Positions 43,371 to 51,649 of a DNA stretch of 64,000 nucleotides are shown here, piece after piece (within the stretch, counting starts at the first letter, position 1; every line of letters starts with the position of its first letter). This stretch comes from Jeotgalibacillus sp. R-1-5s-1. GTDB taxonomy: Bacteria; Bacillota; Bacilli; Bacillales; Jeotgalibacillaceae. The position numbers were made by a program, and so were the translations under genes. The stretch lies in contig NZ_SORW01000012.1 in assembly GCF_004405105.1 (NCBI RefSeq), positions 62,001 to 126,000 on the forward strand, in the 5' to 3' direction. The notes under the pieces were generated by a model. It searched no databases. It was not told the DNA's origin and saw only the letters and a program-made list of their open reading frames with translations.

Positions 43371-44174
43371 ATGACATATAAAATGATTGTTTTAGACATG
43401 GATGACACATTACTGCAGGATGATCATACGATTTCCGAGCGCACAAAACATGCGCTTTTACAGGCACAAGAGCAGGGAGTAAAGGTAGTGCTAGCGTCCG
43501 GACGCCCGACTTATGCAATGTGGGATACAGCGCGCGAACTGCAGCTGGCTGATTACGGAAGCTATATTTTATCATTCAACGGCGCAAATATTTTTAATGC
43601 CAAAACAAAAGAGCTTTTGTTTAAAAGTACACTCTCACCTGAAACGGTTCACCGTCTGTACGACCTGAGCAAACGTGAAAACGTAGGGATTCAGACGTAC
43701 GTTGGGGATGCCATCGTGACGGAACAGGATAATCCTTATACTCAGATCGAAGCCGATATCACCGGGCTTCCTGTTGAGATTGTTGAAGACTTCAAAGCAG
43801 CGGTTCAGGAGCCGGTTGTAAAAGTGTTAATGCTTGAGGAAGGTCCTTTTCTCGCTGAGGTTGAAAAAACACTGAAAAAAGAACTTGAGGGTGAGCTTGC
43901 CGTTTATCGTTCAAAGCCTTATTTCCTTGAGTTCACAGAAGACGGCGTGACAAAAGGCTCCAGCCTGTCTCAGCTGATCGAAAAGCTGGGGATCAAACGT
44001 GAGGAAGTCATTGCTTGCGGTGACAGCTACAATGATCTTGAGATGATCAAGTTCGCAGGTCTTGGTGTTGCGATGGGTAATGCACCTGAGGATATTCGCG
44101 AGGCAGCCGATTTTGTCACGGAAAGCAACATGAATCACGGTGTAGCCCATGTAGTCGAAAAATTTATCCTGTAA
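43371..44174 (+). CDS. Cof-type HAD phosphatase
   Basis: This 267-residue cytoplasmic phosphatase has HAD motif I DMDDTLL, motif II SGRPTYAM, a Lys in motif III (GVTKGSSL) and motif IV GDSYNDLEM. The C2B cap of about 100 residues (residues 85-185) fits the Cof subfamily. Such enzymes dephosphorylate sugar phosphates or flavin precursors, often promiscuously. The start follows AGAAGGAG. The pseudouridine synthase begins 13 bases after its stop. Confidence 0.93.
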   Translation: MTYKMIVLDMDDTLLQDDHTISERTKHALLQAQEQGVKVVLASGRPTYAMWDTARELQLADYGSYILSFNGANIFNAKTKELLFKSTLSPETVHRLYDLSKRENVGIQTYVGDAIVTEQDNPYTQIEADITGLPVEIVEDFKAAVQEPVVKVLMLEEGPFLAEVEKTLKKELEGELAVYRSKPYFLEFTEDGVTKGSSLSQLIEKLGIKREEVIACGDSYNDLEMIKFAGLGVAMGNAPEDIREAADFVTESNMNHGVAHVVEKFIL

Positions 44175-44187
44175 CGGGGGTCAGGCT

Positions 44188-44868
44188 GTGCATATTCAAT
44201 CGTACTTAAGTCAGTGTGGCGCTTTTTCACGAAGAGAAACTGCACGTCTTTTAAAAGCGGGGCGCGTGACAATTAACGGCGAAACCGGTCATGAGAGGAG
44301 CACTGTAGGGGAATCCGACCTTGTTCTTGTTGACGGGACGCCCCTGCCTTCTCCCGCTGACCCTGTCTATCTCGCTTTTCACAAGCCGCGCGGTATTACT
44401 TGCACAGCTCAGCCCTCTGTTGAAGGAAATTTGTCTGATTACCTGAACTGGCCGACCAGGATTTTCCCTGTAGGCAGGCTCGATAAGGATTCAGACGGGC
44501 TCCTGCTGCTAACCAATGATGGCGCAATCGTTAACCAACTGATGAGGGAAGAACAGCAGAAGCAGAAGGAATATGTCGTAACGGTTAAGAGGCCGATTAC
44601 AGAAGATATGCTTGAAAATATGCGTGCCGGCGGCATCCTGATCAAAGGACGTGCCGCCTCACCCGCAACCGTTCAGAAGATCGATGATTTCAGCTTTCGC
44701 ATCATATTAATGCAGGGTCTGAACCGTCAGATCCGGCGAATGTGCCGTGCTTGCGGGAATGAGGTTGTGACGCTGACACGTGTCAGAATTGAACATATTG
44801 AACTTGGCAGCCTTCCCCTGGGAAAATGGCGCCCGTTAACTGAATCAGAGATTGAAGGATTGAAATAA
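44188..44868 (+). CDS. RsuA/RluF-family pseudouridine synthase
   Basis: This 226-residue rRNA modification enzyme has an S4 RNA-binding domain (residues about 1-55; QSYLSQCGAFSRRETARLLK) and a pseudouridine synthase domain. The catalytic Asp is in GRLDKDSDGLLLLTNDG; LNRQIRRMCRACG is also typical. RHxxR-type closing segments suggest the RluF/RsuA branch, but which uridine it modifies cannot be told. The start is GTG 44188, after GGGGGTC. It shares a transcript with the HAD gene. Confidence 0.9.
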   Translation: MHIQSYLSQCGAFSRRETARLLKAGRVTINGETGHERSTVGESDLVLVDGTPLPSPADPVYLAFHKPRGITCTAQPSVEGNLSDYLNWPTRIFPVGRLDKDSDGLLLLTNDGAIVNQLMREEQQKQKEYVVTVKRPITEDMLENMRAGGILIKGRAASPATVQKIDDFSFRIILMQGLNRQIRRMCRACGNEVVTLTRVRIEHIELGSLPLGKWRPLTESEIEGLK

Positions 44869-44894
44869 CCGGTGCCTGGTGCGCCGGTTTTTTT
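44867..44894 (+). terminator. terminator
   Basis: ACCGG...CCGGT stem with an eight-T run directly overlapping the stop codon of the pseudouridine synthase gene. Confidence 0.8.
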
Positions 44895-44914
44895 ATGTGA
44901 TATGCAGATGGCTA

Positions 44915-45033
44915 TTCGCAGGATCTTGGGAATGTTTCGCAAAATTTTGATGGCGGTTCGAATAATACGACGCCGGTTTCGCGAGATTTTGTCCCCGTTT
45001 CGCAGAATTTCATGCGTCTTTCATAGAATTATG
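44915..45033. repeat. degenerate 21-bp-period repeat array 2
   Basis: A core TTCGC (then often AGAATTTTG) recurs at 44915, 44936, 44957, 44978, 44999 and 45020, exactly 21 bases apart. The last core is TTCAT. The array lies between the terminator and the mechanosensitive-channel-like gene. Short frames in it are spurious: the period is a multiple of three, so one frame stays open. Confidence 0.8.
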
Positions 45034-45153
45034 CTAAAAGACTTACTCCTCTAAAGCTGCTAACAAAATTTATAAAAAACGATCAATTTTTGTTTCTATT
45101 TGTCAGCACTAGGGAATTAAAAAGGTGATTACTCACTTTCAAGGAGGGATAGA

Positions 45154-47016
45154 ATGAACAACCTGTTTTACGATGGCGGATTTAATACAAGTGCTTTTTT
45201 AAATTCACTTGGAAACCTTTTACTGGCTGTCATTGTTCTGATTATCGGTTATTTTATCGCGAAAGCCATTGGAACAGCAGTCGAAAAGCTTCTGAAGAAA
45301 ACCGGTGTGATCCGCAAATACGGCTCTCCACGCAGCTCTTCCCGCGTGACCACCGCATCACGTGAAGGAAAAGAAGGTGAGCAGAAAAACAAATGGCCGC
45401 CTGAAAAGATTGCCGGAAAGATTGTATTCTGGATTCTGATGGTCTTTGTCTTTATCTTATTCTTTAATATACTTAACCTGAATATTATCGCTTCCCCACT
45501 TGTCGATATGATGAGTACAATCCTTGCCTTTATTCCAAATGTCCTGACTGCTGCGCTGATTCTTCTTTTAGCGTATGTGATTGCGCTTGTACTGAAGTTT
45601 CTGGTTGTTAAAGTTGGATCCCGTCTTGTTAAAAACCGTAAAGTCCAGGAAAGTAAATATGTAAAAGACAGATCCAACCTTCAAAGCTATGTCGAAAACG
45701 CAGGCACGATAGTGTTCTATATTGTTCTATTAATGTTCCTGCCTGGCATTCTCGGTGCACTTGGCATTGAAGCAGTATCCGGTCCTTTCAGCGGCATGCT
45801 GGAAAGCTTCCTGGCATTTATTCCAAGGCTCGTTGCCGCTGCACTGATCTTTGTCATCGGCTGGATTGTCGCTAAAATCGTCCGCGATATTATCACTAAT
45901 TTTCTTCATGCAATTGGTACAGATAAATTAGGAAGCAGATTAGGATTAAGCAATTTCCTGAAGGATACGTCTATTTCTTCAATCATCGGAACGGTTGTCT
46001 TTATTCTGATCATGATTCCTGTAACTGTTTCAGCTCTGGATCAGCTCCAGATTGCCGGTATTACTGAACCGGCGATTAACATGCTGAATGATGCCATGGC
46101 GATGATTCCGAACATTATTATCGCGATTATCCTGATCCTTGTAGGTTTGTGGATCGGAAAATGGGCTCGCCGCTTTGTGTCAGATTTGCTGGCAAGACTC
46201 AGCTTTAATAACGTCACGAGTCATCTTCGTGTAGGGGGCTGGAAAGCATCAGGAACGAGTATGACCCCTGCTGACATTGTTGGATATCTTGTTCAAATTG
46301 TGATTGTTATTCTGTTTGTTGTAGAGGCTTTCAATGTTGTAGGCCTGAGCTTCCTTGTAGACCTTGGAACAGCTGTACTTGCCTTCCTTCCAAGCGTCAT
46401 CACAGCGATTGTGATTCTCGGACTCGGAATTATTTTAGGCAACATCGTCAAGCGTGTGTTGGACAGTCTGTTCAGCGGATCAGAGCTTTCCATGCTCAGC
46501 TCTGTTGCCAAATATGCGATTATGGCACTGGCACTGTTTATGGCGCTCGATCAGCTGGGTGTAGCAGACACAATCGTTAACTCTGCGTTCATTCTGATTC
46601 TTGGAGCTGTTGCGCTGGCATTCGGCCTTGCCTTTGGACTTGGCGGGCGTGACAATGCATCACGCTATCTCGATAAGCTTGAGCGAAAAGCAGCCAACAC
46701 AGAAATTGATACAGAAAAAGCAAAGCAGACACGGGAGGATATCAAACGTGAAACACGTGAAGAATCCGCTCGTTATGAAAACAAATCCACATCGGATCAT
46801 GACAACCGTCCTGTCGTCAATGACTGGTCACAGGATGAAAAAGTAAATGAAGATCTCTCAAATGATACCTCTGCCTGGGATGATTCGAACGAAGATCTCT
46901 CAAACGATACATCCGCCTGGGATGACGTAAACAGTGCAGATGACTTCCCGGAAGAAGACAAACGGAATGAAAACCCGTTCGCCCCGGATGATTTTGACGA
47001 CGATCGCAGAAGTTAA
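45154..47016 (+). CDS. mechanosensitive-channel-like protein with TM-helix repeats (CmpX type)
   Basis: This 620-residue membrane protein holds five copies of a two-part unit, each an amphipathic FIPN-like start then a TM helix: NLLLAVIVLIIGYFIAKAIG, AFIPNVLTAALILLLAYVIA, AFIPRLVAAALIFVIGWIVA, AMIPNIIIAIILILVGLWIG and AFLPSVITAIVILGLGIILG. This is the conserved TM-helix repeat (PF05552 type) found in cyclic-nucleotide- or MscS-related channels. An acidic, Asn/Asp-rich tail of 100 residues ends the protein and includes a 14-residue tandem repeat (46846-46929). The start ATG follows AAGGAGGG. A role in osmotic response is inferred. Confidence 0.85.
   Translation: MNNLFYDGGFNTSAFLNSLGNLLLAVIVLIIGYFIAKAIGTAVEKLLKKTGVIRKYGSPRSSSRVTTASREGKEGEQKNKWPPEKIAGKIVFWILMVFVFILFFNILNLNIIASPLVDMMSTILAFIPNVLTAALILLLAYVIALVLKFLVVKVGSRLVKNRKVQESKYVKDRSNLQSYVENAGTIVFYIVLLMFLPGILGALGIEAVSGPFSGMLESFLAFIPRLVAAALIFVIGWIVAKIVRDIITNFLHAIGTDKLGSRLGLSNFLKDTSISSIIGTVVFILIMIPVTVSALDQLQIAGITEPAINMLNDAMAMIPNIIIAIILILVGLWIGKWARRFVSDLLARLSFNNVTSHLRVGGWKASGTSMTPADIVGYLVQIVIVILFVVEAFNVVGLSFLVDLGTAVLAFLPSVITAIVILGLGIILGNIVKRVLDSLFSGSELSMLSSVAKYAIMALALFMALDQLGVADTIVNSAFILILGAVALAFGLAFGLGGRDNASRYLDKLERKAANTEIDTEKAKQTREDIKRETREESARYENKSTSDHDNRPVVNDWSQDEKVNEDLSNDTSAWDDSNEDLSNDTSAWDDVNSADDFPEEDKRNENPFAPDDFDDDRRS
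46846..46929 (+). repeat. 42-bp tandem duplication inside the channel-like gene
   Basis: Two adjacent 42-base units (46846-46887, 46888-46929) each encode NEDLSNDTSAWDD plus one variable residue. They differ at a few, mostly synonymous positions, which suggests the duplication is not brand new. Confidence 0.85.
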
Positions 47017-47022
47017 TGAAGT

Positions 47023-47050
47023 AAGGCGCTCCTATTGGGGCGTCTTTTTT
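47023..47050 (+). terminator. terminator
   Basis: GGCGCtCC-tatt-GGgGCGtC stem with six T's. Confidence 0.7.
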
Positions 47051-47080
47051 CATGTGCAAAAATAATTTTTTCCAAATGTA

Positions 47081-47130
47081 TTGACTTTTCAGCCGTATGG
47101 TTTTATGGTTAATTACATAAGTAACTAACC
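47081..47130 (+). promoter_or_regulatory. ytrA-type promoter and operator
   Basis: TTGACT (47081-47086) and TATGGT (47104-47109) lie 17 bases apart. GGTTAATTAC-ATAA-GTAACTAACC (47107-47130) is a 10-base-arm inverted repeat with one mismatch that begins within the -10 box, well placed for repression by the GntR protein encoded next. Confidence 0.75.
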
Positions 47131-47148
47131 AAAGAGGCAGGCGAGATT

Positions 47149-47523
47149 ATGGACGAAAAATTACGAGATGATATACCTATTTTTCAACAGATCGCCGAAA
47201 CGATTGAGTCAGGCATCCTGGAGGGTTCATACAGCATCGGAGATCGTGTTCCATCCACAAACGAATTTGCAAAGTTTTATCAGATCAACCCGGCAACAGC
47301 AGCCAAGGGCATTAATCAGCTGGTGGAGCAGGAAATTCTTTTTAAGAAAAGAGGAATTGGAATGTTTGTAGGGGATAACGCACGAAACATTATTTTGTCT
47401 AAACGGAAAGAACGCTTCTATCATGATTATGTTGTTCCGTTAAGAACCGAAGCTGCACGTCTAGGCATTTCAGAGGATGAACTAAATGACTGGATCAGAA
47501 AGGGTGATCGTGATGAAAATTGA
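47149..47523 (+). CDS. GntR-family (YtrA subfamily) repressor
   Basis: This 124-residue regulator has a GntR winged helix (IFQQIAETIESGILEGSYSI, DRVPSTNEFAKFYQINPATA) and a short C-terminal helical part, as in YtrA regulators that sit with ABC transporters. The start ATG follows AGAGGCAGGCG. The gene overlaps the ATPase gene by 11 bases. It most likely represses its own operon through the palindrome at 47107-47130. In B. subtilis, YtrA responds to cell-wall antibiotics; the inducer here is unknown. Confidence 0.88.
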   Translation: MDEKLRDDIPIFQQIAETIESGILEGSYSIGDRVPSTNEFAKFYQINPATAAKGINQLVEQEILFKKRGIGMFVGDNARNIILSKRKERFYHDYVVPLRTEAARLGISEDELNDWIRKGDRDEN

Positions 47524-48385
47524 GCTGTTGGAAACCTCAAAGTCATATGGATCCAAGCAGGCGTTAAAGTCCGTCAGCACGACAATTGAACCAAACAAAA
47601 TTGTTGGTTTACTTGGAAGAAACGGTGCCGGAAAAACAACCATGCTTCAGATCTTAGCCGGACATATCAAGCCATCAGACGGCCGTGTTCTAATCAACGG
47701 CCTGGAACCTTTTAATAACCGGAAAGCACTTCAGCATATATGTCTGATCAGCGAAGCAAATAACTTCAAGCGAAAGCTGAAAATTCGTGAAGTATTAAAA
47801 ACGGTCAGCCGTTTCTACCCGAATTGGTCCCAGGAGACAGCTGAACGGCTATTGAAGACATTTAATCTTGATCCGGGTATGAGTGCAAAAGGGTTATCTA
47901 AAGGAATGGAGTCTGCATTAAGTATTACGATTGGTCTTTCGAGCCATACTTCCATTACGATCTTTGATGAGCCCTATATCGGAATGGATGCCAGTGCACG
48001 CTATAAGTTCTATGATGTGCTTCTGGAAGAGTATGAATCCTATCCGAGAACGTTTATCATATCTACTCATTTAATCGATGAAGTGAGCAGCCTGTTTGAA
48101 GAGATCATCCTAATGAAGGAAGGAAAAATTCTAACGCATGAATCTGCAGAAGAGTTAAAGCTTAAAAGCTTACAGATCAGCGGTCCTAGAGCAAAAGTAG
48201 ATGATTTCATTGAAGGCAGACAGGTTATTCACGCTGCAGAAATCATGGGACAGAAAACTGCCCTCTTATACGGTGAGGGACTTGACCTTAATAAAGCAAA
48301 AGCAATGGGGCTTTTGACAGAACGAAGCTCTATTCAGGAATTGATGGTTCATTTAACGGAAAAGGAGGAAAAATTGTATGTTTAA
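47513..48385 (+). CDS. ABC transporter ATPase
   Basis: This 290-residue ATPase has Walker A GRNGAGKTTM, a shortened signature LSKGMESAL in place of LSGGQ, and Walker B ITIFDEPYIGMD, with the H-loop in STHLIDE. The LSKGM form is common in ATPases of Bacillus antibiotic-response exporters such as YtrB. ATG 47513 follows AGGGTGATC; an upstream in-frame ATG at 47486 is inside the regulator gene. It overlaps both neighbours, so the operon is translationally coupled. Confidence 0.9.
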   Translation: MKIELLETSKSYGSKQALKSVSTTIEPNKIVGLLGRNGAGKTTMLQILAGHIKPSDGRVLINGLEPFNNRKALQHICLISEANNFKRKLKIREVLKTVSRFYPNWSQETAERLLKTFNLDPGMSAKGLSKGMESALSITIGLSSHTSITIFDEPYIGMDASARYKFYDVLLEEYESYPRTFIISTHLIDEVSSLFEEIILMKEGKILTHESAEELKLKSLQISGPRAKVDDFIEGRQVIHAAEIMGQKTALLYGEGLDLNKAKAMGLLTERSSIQELMVHLTEKEEKLYV

Positions 48386-49094
48386 ACAAATGATGGCGCT
48401 CATTCGTTTTTTCTTGATTGATATGCGTTTTTCGATTTTGCTATTCTGGTCAATTTACATGATAAGCCTCATCCCGATAAGTGTTTTATCTGCTGCGGCT
48501 GAAGGAAATGTTTATATTTCCTCTACCATTGCTATTCTTATATTCTGTGGCATTTCAGGTTTTATTTTACTGAAAGAAACATTCTCCTACACCATTAGGT
48601 TAGGGGTAACACGTCTAGAATATGCGATCTCCGGAGTTATTTTCGCAGCTGTTTTAGCATTTATTATGAGCAGCACAGGGATCATCATTAACATGATTTT
48701 TTCTGCTTTAATGGAGTGGATTGGGTGGTCACATGTTCAGCTGATCAATATATCCGATATGATCGGGACTCAAAGTACGATGCTTGCTGAATTTGGTTTA
48801 CTAATGTTGTTTAGTTTTATCACCCTGATAGCCAGCTTCTTTCTTAGCACAGTATTTCACAGGTTCGGCCTGGTTGGCGGACTGAGTGTTGTAGCTCTCT
48901 TATTTATTACTATTCTTATTGAATCTCTTCGCACCGAAGTAATTGATTGGTTTGTAAAGGATATGGAGCTTGGTATGATGCCTATCCATATCACACTTAA
49001 TTATCTCAGCCTTTCTATACTGGCTGCCTCTTTTCTGATTCTGAGCATGCTCGTATTATGGAAAGCGTCAATCCATCCTGGGGCAGCCAGATAA
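48378..49094 (+). CDS. ABC transporter permease
   Basis: This 238-residue membrane protein has six hydrophobic segments and little similarity to well-known permeases. It begins MFKQMMALIRFFLIDMRFS. AAGGAGG lies nine bases before the ATG and its first eight bases overlap the ATPase gene. With the ATPase it would form an exporter or a sensing complex of the YtrBC type. Unlike B. subtilis ytrABCDEF there is no lipoprotein or second ATPase here. Confidence 0.82.
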   Translation: MFKQMMALIRFFLIDMRFSILLFWSIYMISLIPISVLSAAAEGNVYISSTIAILIFCGISGFILLKETFSYTIRLGVTRLEYAISGVIFAAVLAFIMSSTGIIINMIFSALMEWIGWSHVQLINISDMIGTQSTMLAEFGLLMLFSFITLIASFFLSTVFHRFGLVGGLSVVALLFITILIESLRTEVIDWFVKDMELGMMPIHITLNYLSLSILAASFLILSMLVLWKASIHPGAAR

Positions 49095-49130
49095 AAAACC
49101 GTGCCGGATACTGACCCGGCACGGTTTTTT
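49093..49130. terminator. bidirectional terminator
   Basis: AAAAAACCGTGCCGG / CCGGCACGGTTTTTT arms between the converging ytr-like operon and the methylthioribose operon. Confidence 0.9.
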
Positions 49131-50157
49131 AATCTTTCTTCCTGAAATAAGTCAGCGCCAGCGCACCAACAAGAATCCCACCTTTAATTATATCCTGCGC
49201 ATAATACGGCACATTCATCATCGTCAACCCGTTTAACAGAATACCGATAATAATCGCCCCGATAAACGTACCAATGACATTCGGCTTCCCTGCGCCAAAC
49301 ACAGAATAACCAATCAATGCAGCAGCCACTCCGTCCATGAGCAGCGGATCACCTGCTGAAACCTGCCCCGTTCCGATACGGGCAGCAAGCACAATACCGG
49401 CCAGTGCAGCAAACACACCACTGATCACGTAGGCATAAGTCCGGTAACGGTTCACAGGAACACCGGAAAGTCGCGCTGCCTCCTTGTTGCCTCCCGTAAT
49501 ATAGAACAGACGGCCGGCACGGGTATACTGCAGGAATAAATGAACAAGTGCCACAATCACCACCATCAGAATAACCGGAAACGGGATATTAAAAATTTCA
49601 CCCTGCCCGATAAACTGAAAAGCGGGAATAAAAATACCCGGTGCCGTCCCGCTGCCATCCGGAAGCGGCATATTGCTGTAAATGGAGTAACCCTTTGTAT
49701 ACGTTAAATGGACGCCGTTAATGATATACATGACGGCAAGCGTCCCGATTAAATCAGGAATTCTGATTTTTACAGTAATGAAAGCATTCAGCAGCCCAAT
49801 TAATGCGCCTAAAATCAGGGGCACAATGAGGACTACCAACAGCTCCTGGCTGTACCAGACGAGCAGTGCACCACTCGCTACTGTTGCTAGACTGACTGTT
49901 GAACCTACCGATAAATCAAATCCACCTACAATCATCGAAAAAGTGACCCCTATTGCAACAAGCGTCACGATCGATATCGACCTTAAAATCTCAGTAATGT
50001 TGCCATACGTTAAAAACTGTTCATTCGTTAAGCTGAAAATAAGGATAATCAGCGCCAGTGCAAGGATGGTGCCGAACTTCATAAAGAAGTTGACGATCCG
50101 CTCCTTTTTACTGATGGTGTCCTGCTGCGGATAATCGCTGATATTGAGCTGTTTCAT
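49129..50157 (-). CDS. RbsC-type ABC permease, probable methylthioribose importer
   Basis: This 342-residue permease of the ribose/galactose type (BPD_transp_2) has nine or ten TM helices, VGGFDLSVGSTVSLA, GGNKEAARLSGVPVNRYRTYAYVISG (in part: GGNKEAARLSGVPV) and GDPLLMDGVAAALIGYSVFGAGKPN. The start at 50157 lies seven bases after GGAGGG; an ATG two codons earlier is too close. It overlaps the ATPase gene by 50 bases. As last gene of the SAM-riboswitch operon with mtnK and mtnA, it probably imports methylthioribose. Confidence 0.88.
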   Translation of the reverse strand: MKQLNISDYPQQDTISKKERIVNFFMKFGTILALALIILIFSLTNEQFLTYGNITEILRSISIVTLVAIGVTFSMIVGGFDLSVGSTVSLATVASGALLVWYSQELLVVLIVPLILGALIGLLNAFITVKIRIPDLIGTLAVMYIINGVHLTYTKGYSIYSNMPLPDGSGTAPGIFIPAFQFIGQGEIFNIPFPVILMVVIVALVHLFLQYTRAGRLFYITGGNKEAARLSGVPVNRYRTYAYVISGVFAALAGIVLAARIGTGQVSAGDPLLMDGVAAALIGYSVFGAGKPNVIGTFIGAIIIGILLNGLTMMNVPYYAQDIIKGGILVGALALTYFRKKD

Positions 50158-51649
50158 CGGCATTCCCTCCTGTTGCTGCGGTCATCAGGCGCTCCTGAGT
50201 CGCTTCCTGATTCGTTACTTCATCGACGATTTCCCCATCTGCCATAACGAGAATCCGGTCAGCAATTTGCAGAAGCTCGTCAAATTCACTTGTAAAATAA
50301 ATGATGCCTTTTCCCTGATCTGCCAGTGATGTGATCAGGCGGAACACATCATTTTTTGCCCCGACATCAATTCCCTTTGTCGGCTCATCAAAAATAAAAA
50401 CGTCACTGTCTCTATTCAGCCATTTCCCGATCGAGACTTTTTGCTGATTCCCTCCGCTCAAATGCTTAAGAAGGGCTTTGGGGGAGGAAGCAACGATGCC
50501 AAGCTCCTTGATCTGGTCAAGTGCAGTCGTTTTCTCTTTGGAACGGCTGATCCATCCTGCCCTTGTATAGGATTCTAGAGCCGGGAGTGACAGGTTCTCC
50601 TGAACAGAAAAGTCAATTAAAATACCACTTTTGCGGCGCTCTTCAGGGATAAAGGAAATACCGGCTTTTACAGCATGGCGGGGATTTTTGATGGTTTGCT
50701 TCTTTCCTTTCACGCTCCAATCACCTTTCGCACCGGATGCACCAAACAGAGCGTTCGCGGTTTCTGACTTTCCTGCTCCCACCAGTCCTGCGATGCCTAA
50801 AATTTCACCTGATCTTACTGAAAGATCGATGGTCTTGTTCGTCTCCGGCACCTCAAGTCCTTTGACCTCAAGCGCTATTTTACTGCTGAAGCCGCGCTGC
50901 TGATAGTCCGCTTTGTGCAGCTGTCTGCCAAGCATCGTCTGAATAATTTCTTCAGTGGATACTGCACCTGATTGATGAACAGCTACCACTTTCCCGTCAC
51001 GCATAATCGTCATCCGGTCAGCAATCTGATGAATTTCATTCATACGGTGAGAAATATAGATCATTGCAATGCCCTGTTTCTTCAATTCACTAATCACGTG
51101 AAACAATTTAGCTGTTTCGTTTTCACTTAGAGGAGCAGTTGGTTCATCGAAAATGATCAGCTTTGCATTGGAGGCAATCGCTCTCGCCAGCAAAATCATC
51201 TGTTTTTCAGATAAACTGCAGTCCTCGACAAGTCTGTTTAATGGGATTTGCGTTTGCACTTTTTCAAGACGCTCTTCTGCCAGCTGCTTTCTTTTGCGCC
51301 AGCTGATTGGCTTCAGGTTTTTGCCTTCTACCGTTATATCCAATGTGACATTCTCAGCGACTGACAGGTTTTGAATCAGTGCCGTATCTACCTCCTGAAC
51401 GACAATCGCAATGCCTTTTCTCTGTGAATCGGCAGGCGCTGTAAAATGAACATCCTCACCGTTTACGAGAATCGTTCCCCCGTCCTTCTCATAATCACCG
51501 GACAAAATTTTCACCAGCGTGCTCTTCCCGGCGCCATTTACACCGAGAAGGGCATGAACTTCTCCAGGCTCAACGGAGAAGTCCACCTGTTTTAACACAT
51601 TGACGGGACCAAATGATTTCGTCAGCTGTTGAACCTGTAGATAACTCAT
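50108..51649 (-). CDS. RbsA-type ABC ATPase, probable methylthioribose importer
   Basis: This 513-residue protein has two ATPase domains, as in sugar importers. The first has Walker A GVNGAGKSTL and a weakened signature (CSLSEKQM); the second has GLVGAGKSETANALFG and a full LSGGNQQKVSIGKWL with Walker B VFIFDEPTKGIDVG. The start at 51649 overlaps the stop of the binding-protein gene as ATGA. It energises the importer whose binding protein lies upstream and permease downstream. Substrate is inferred from mtnK-mtnA. Confidence 0.9.
   Translation of the reverse strand: MSYLQVQQLTKSFGPVNVLKQVDFSVEPGEVHALLGVNGAGKSTLVKILSGDYEKDGGTILVNGEDVHFTAPADSQRKGIAIVVQEVDTALIQNLSVAENVTLDITVEGKNLKPISWRKRKQLAEERLEKVQTQIPLNRLVEDCSLSEKQMILLARAIASNAKLIIFDEPTAPLSENETAKLFHVISELKKQGIAMIYISHRMNEIHQIADRMTIMRDGKVVAVHQSGAVSTEEIIQTMLGRQLHKADYQQRGFSSKIALEVKGLEVPETNKTIDLSVRSGEILGIAGLVGAGKSETANALFGASGAKGDWSVKGKKQTIKNPRHAVKAGISFIPEERRKSGILIDFSVQENLSLPALESYTRAGWISRSKEKTTALDQIKELGIVASSPKALLKHLSGGNQQKVSIGKWLNRDSDVFIFDEPTKGIDVGAKNDVFRLITSLADQGKGIIYFTSEFDELLQIADRILVMADGEIVDEVTNQEATQERLMTAATGGNADETAQYQRLSAAGHHQ

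Noticed and set aside
44872-45054. A 60-codon open frame rich in Arg and Phe.
   Set aside because: It lies wholly within the 21-bp array; a period divisible by three keeps a frame open. It has no binding site and no homology that I can see.
50108-50157. The 50-base overlap of importer ATPase and permease as a frameshift or assembly error.
   Set aside because: Both ends show family-typical sequence, and a GGAGGG precedes the permease start, so a true overlap is the simpler reading.
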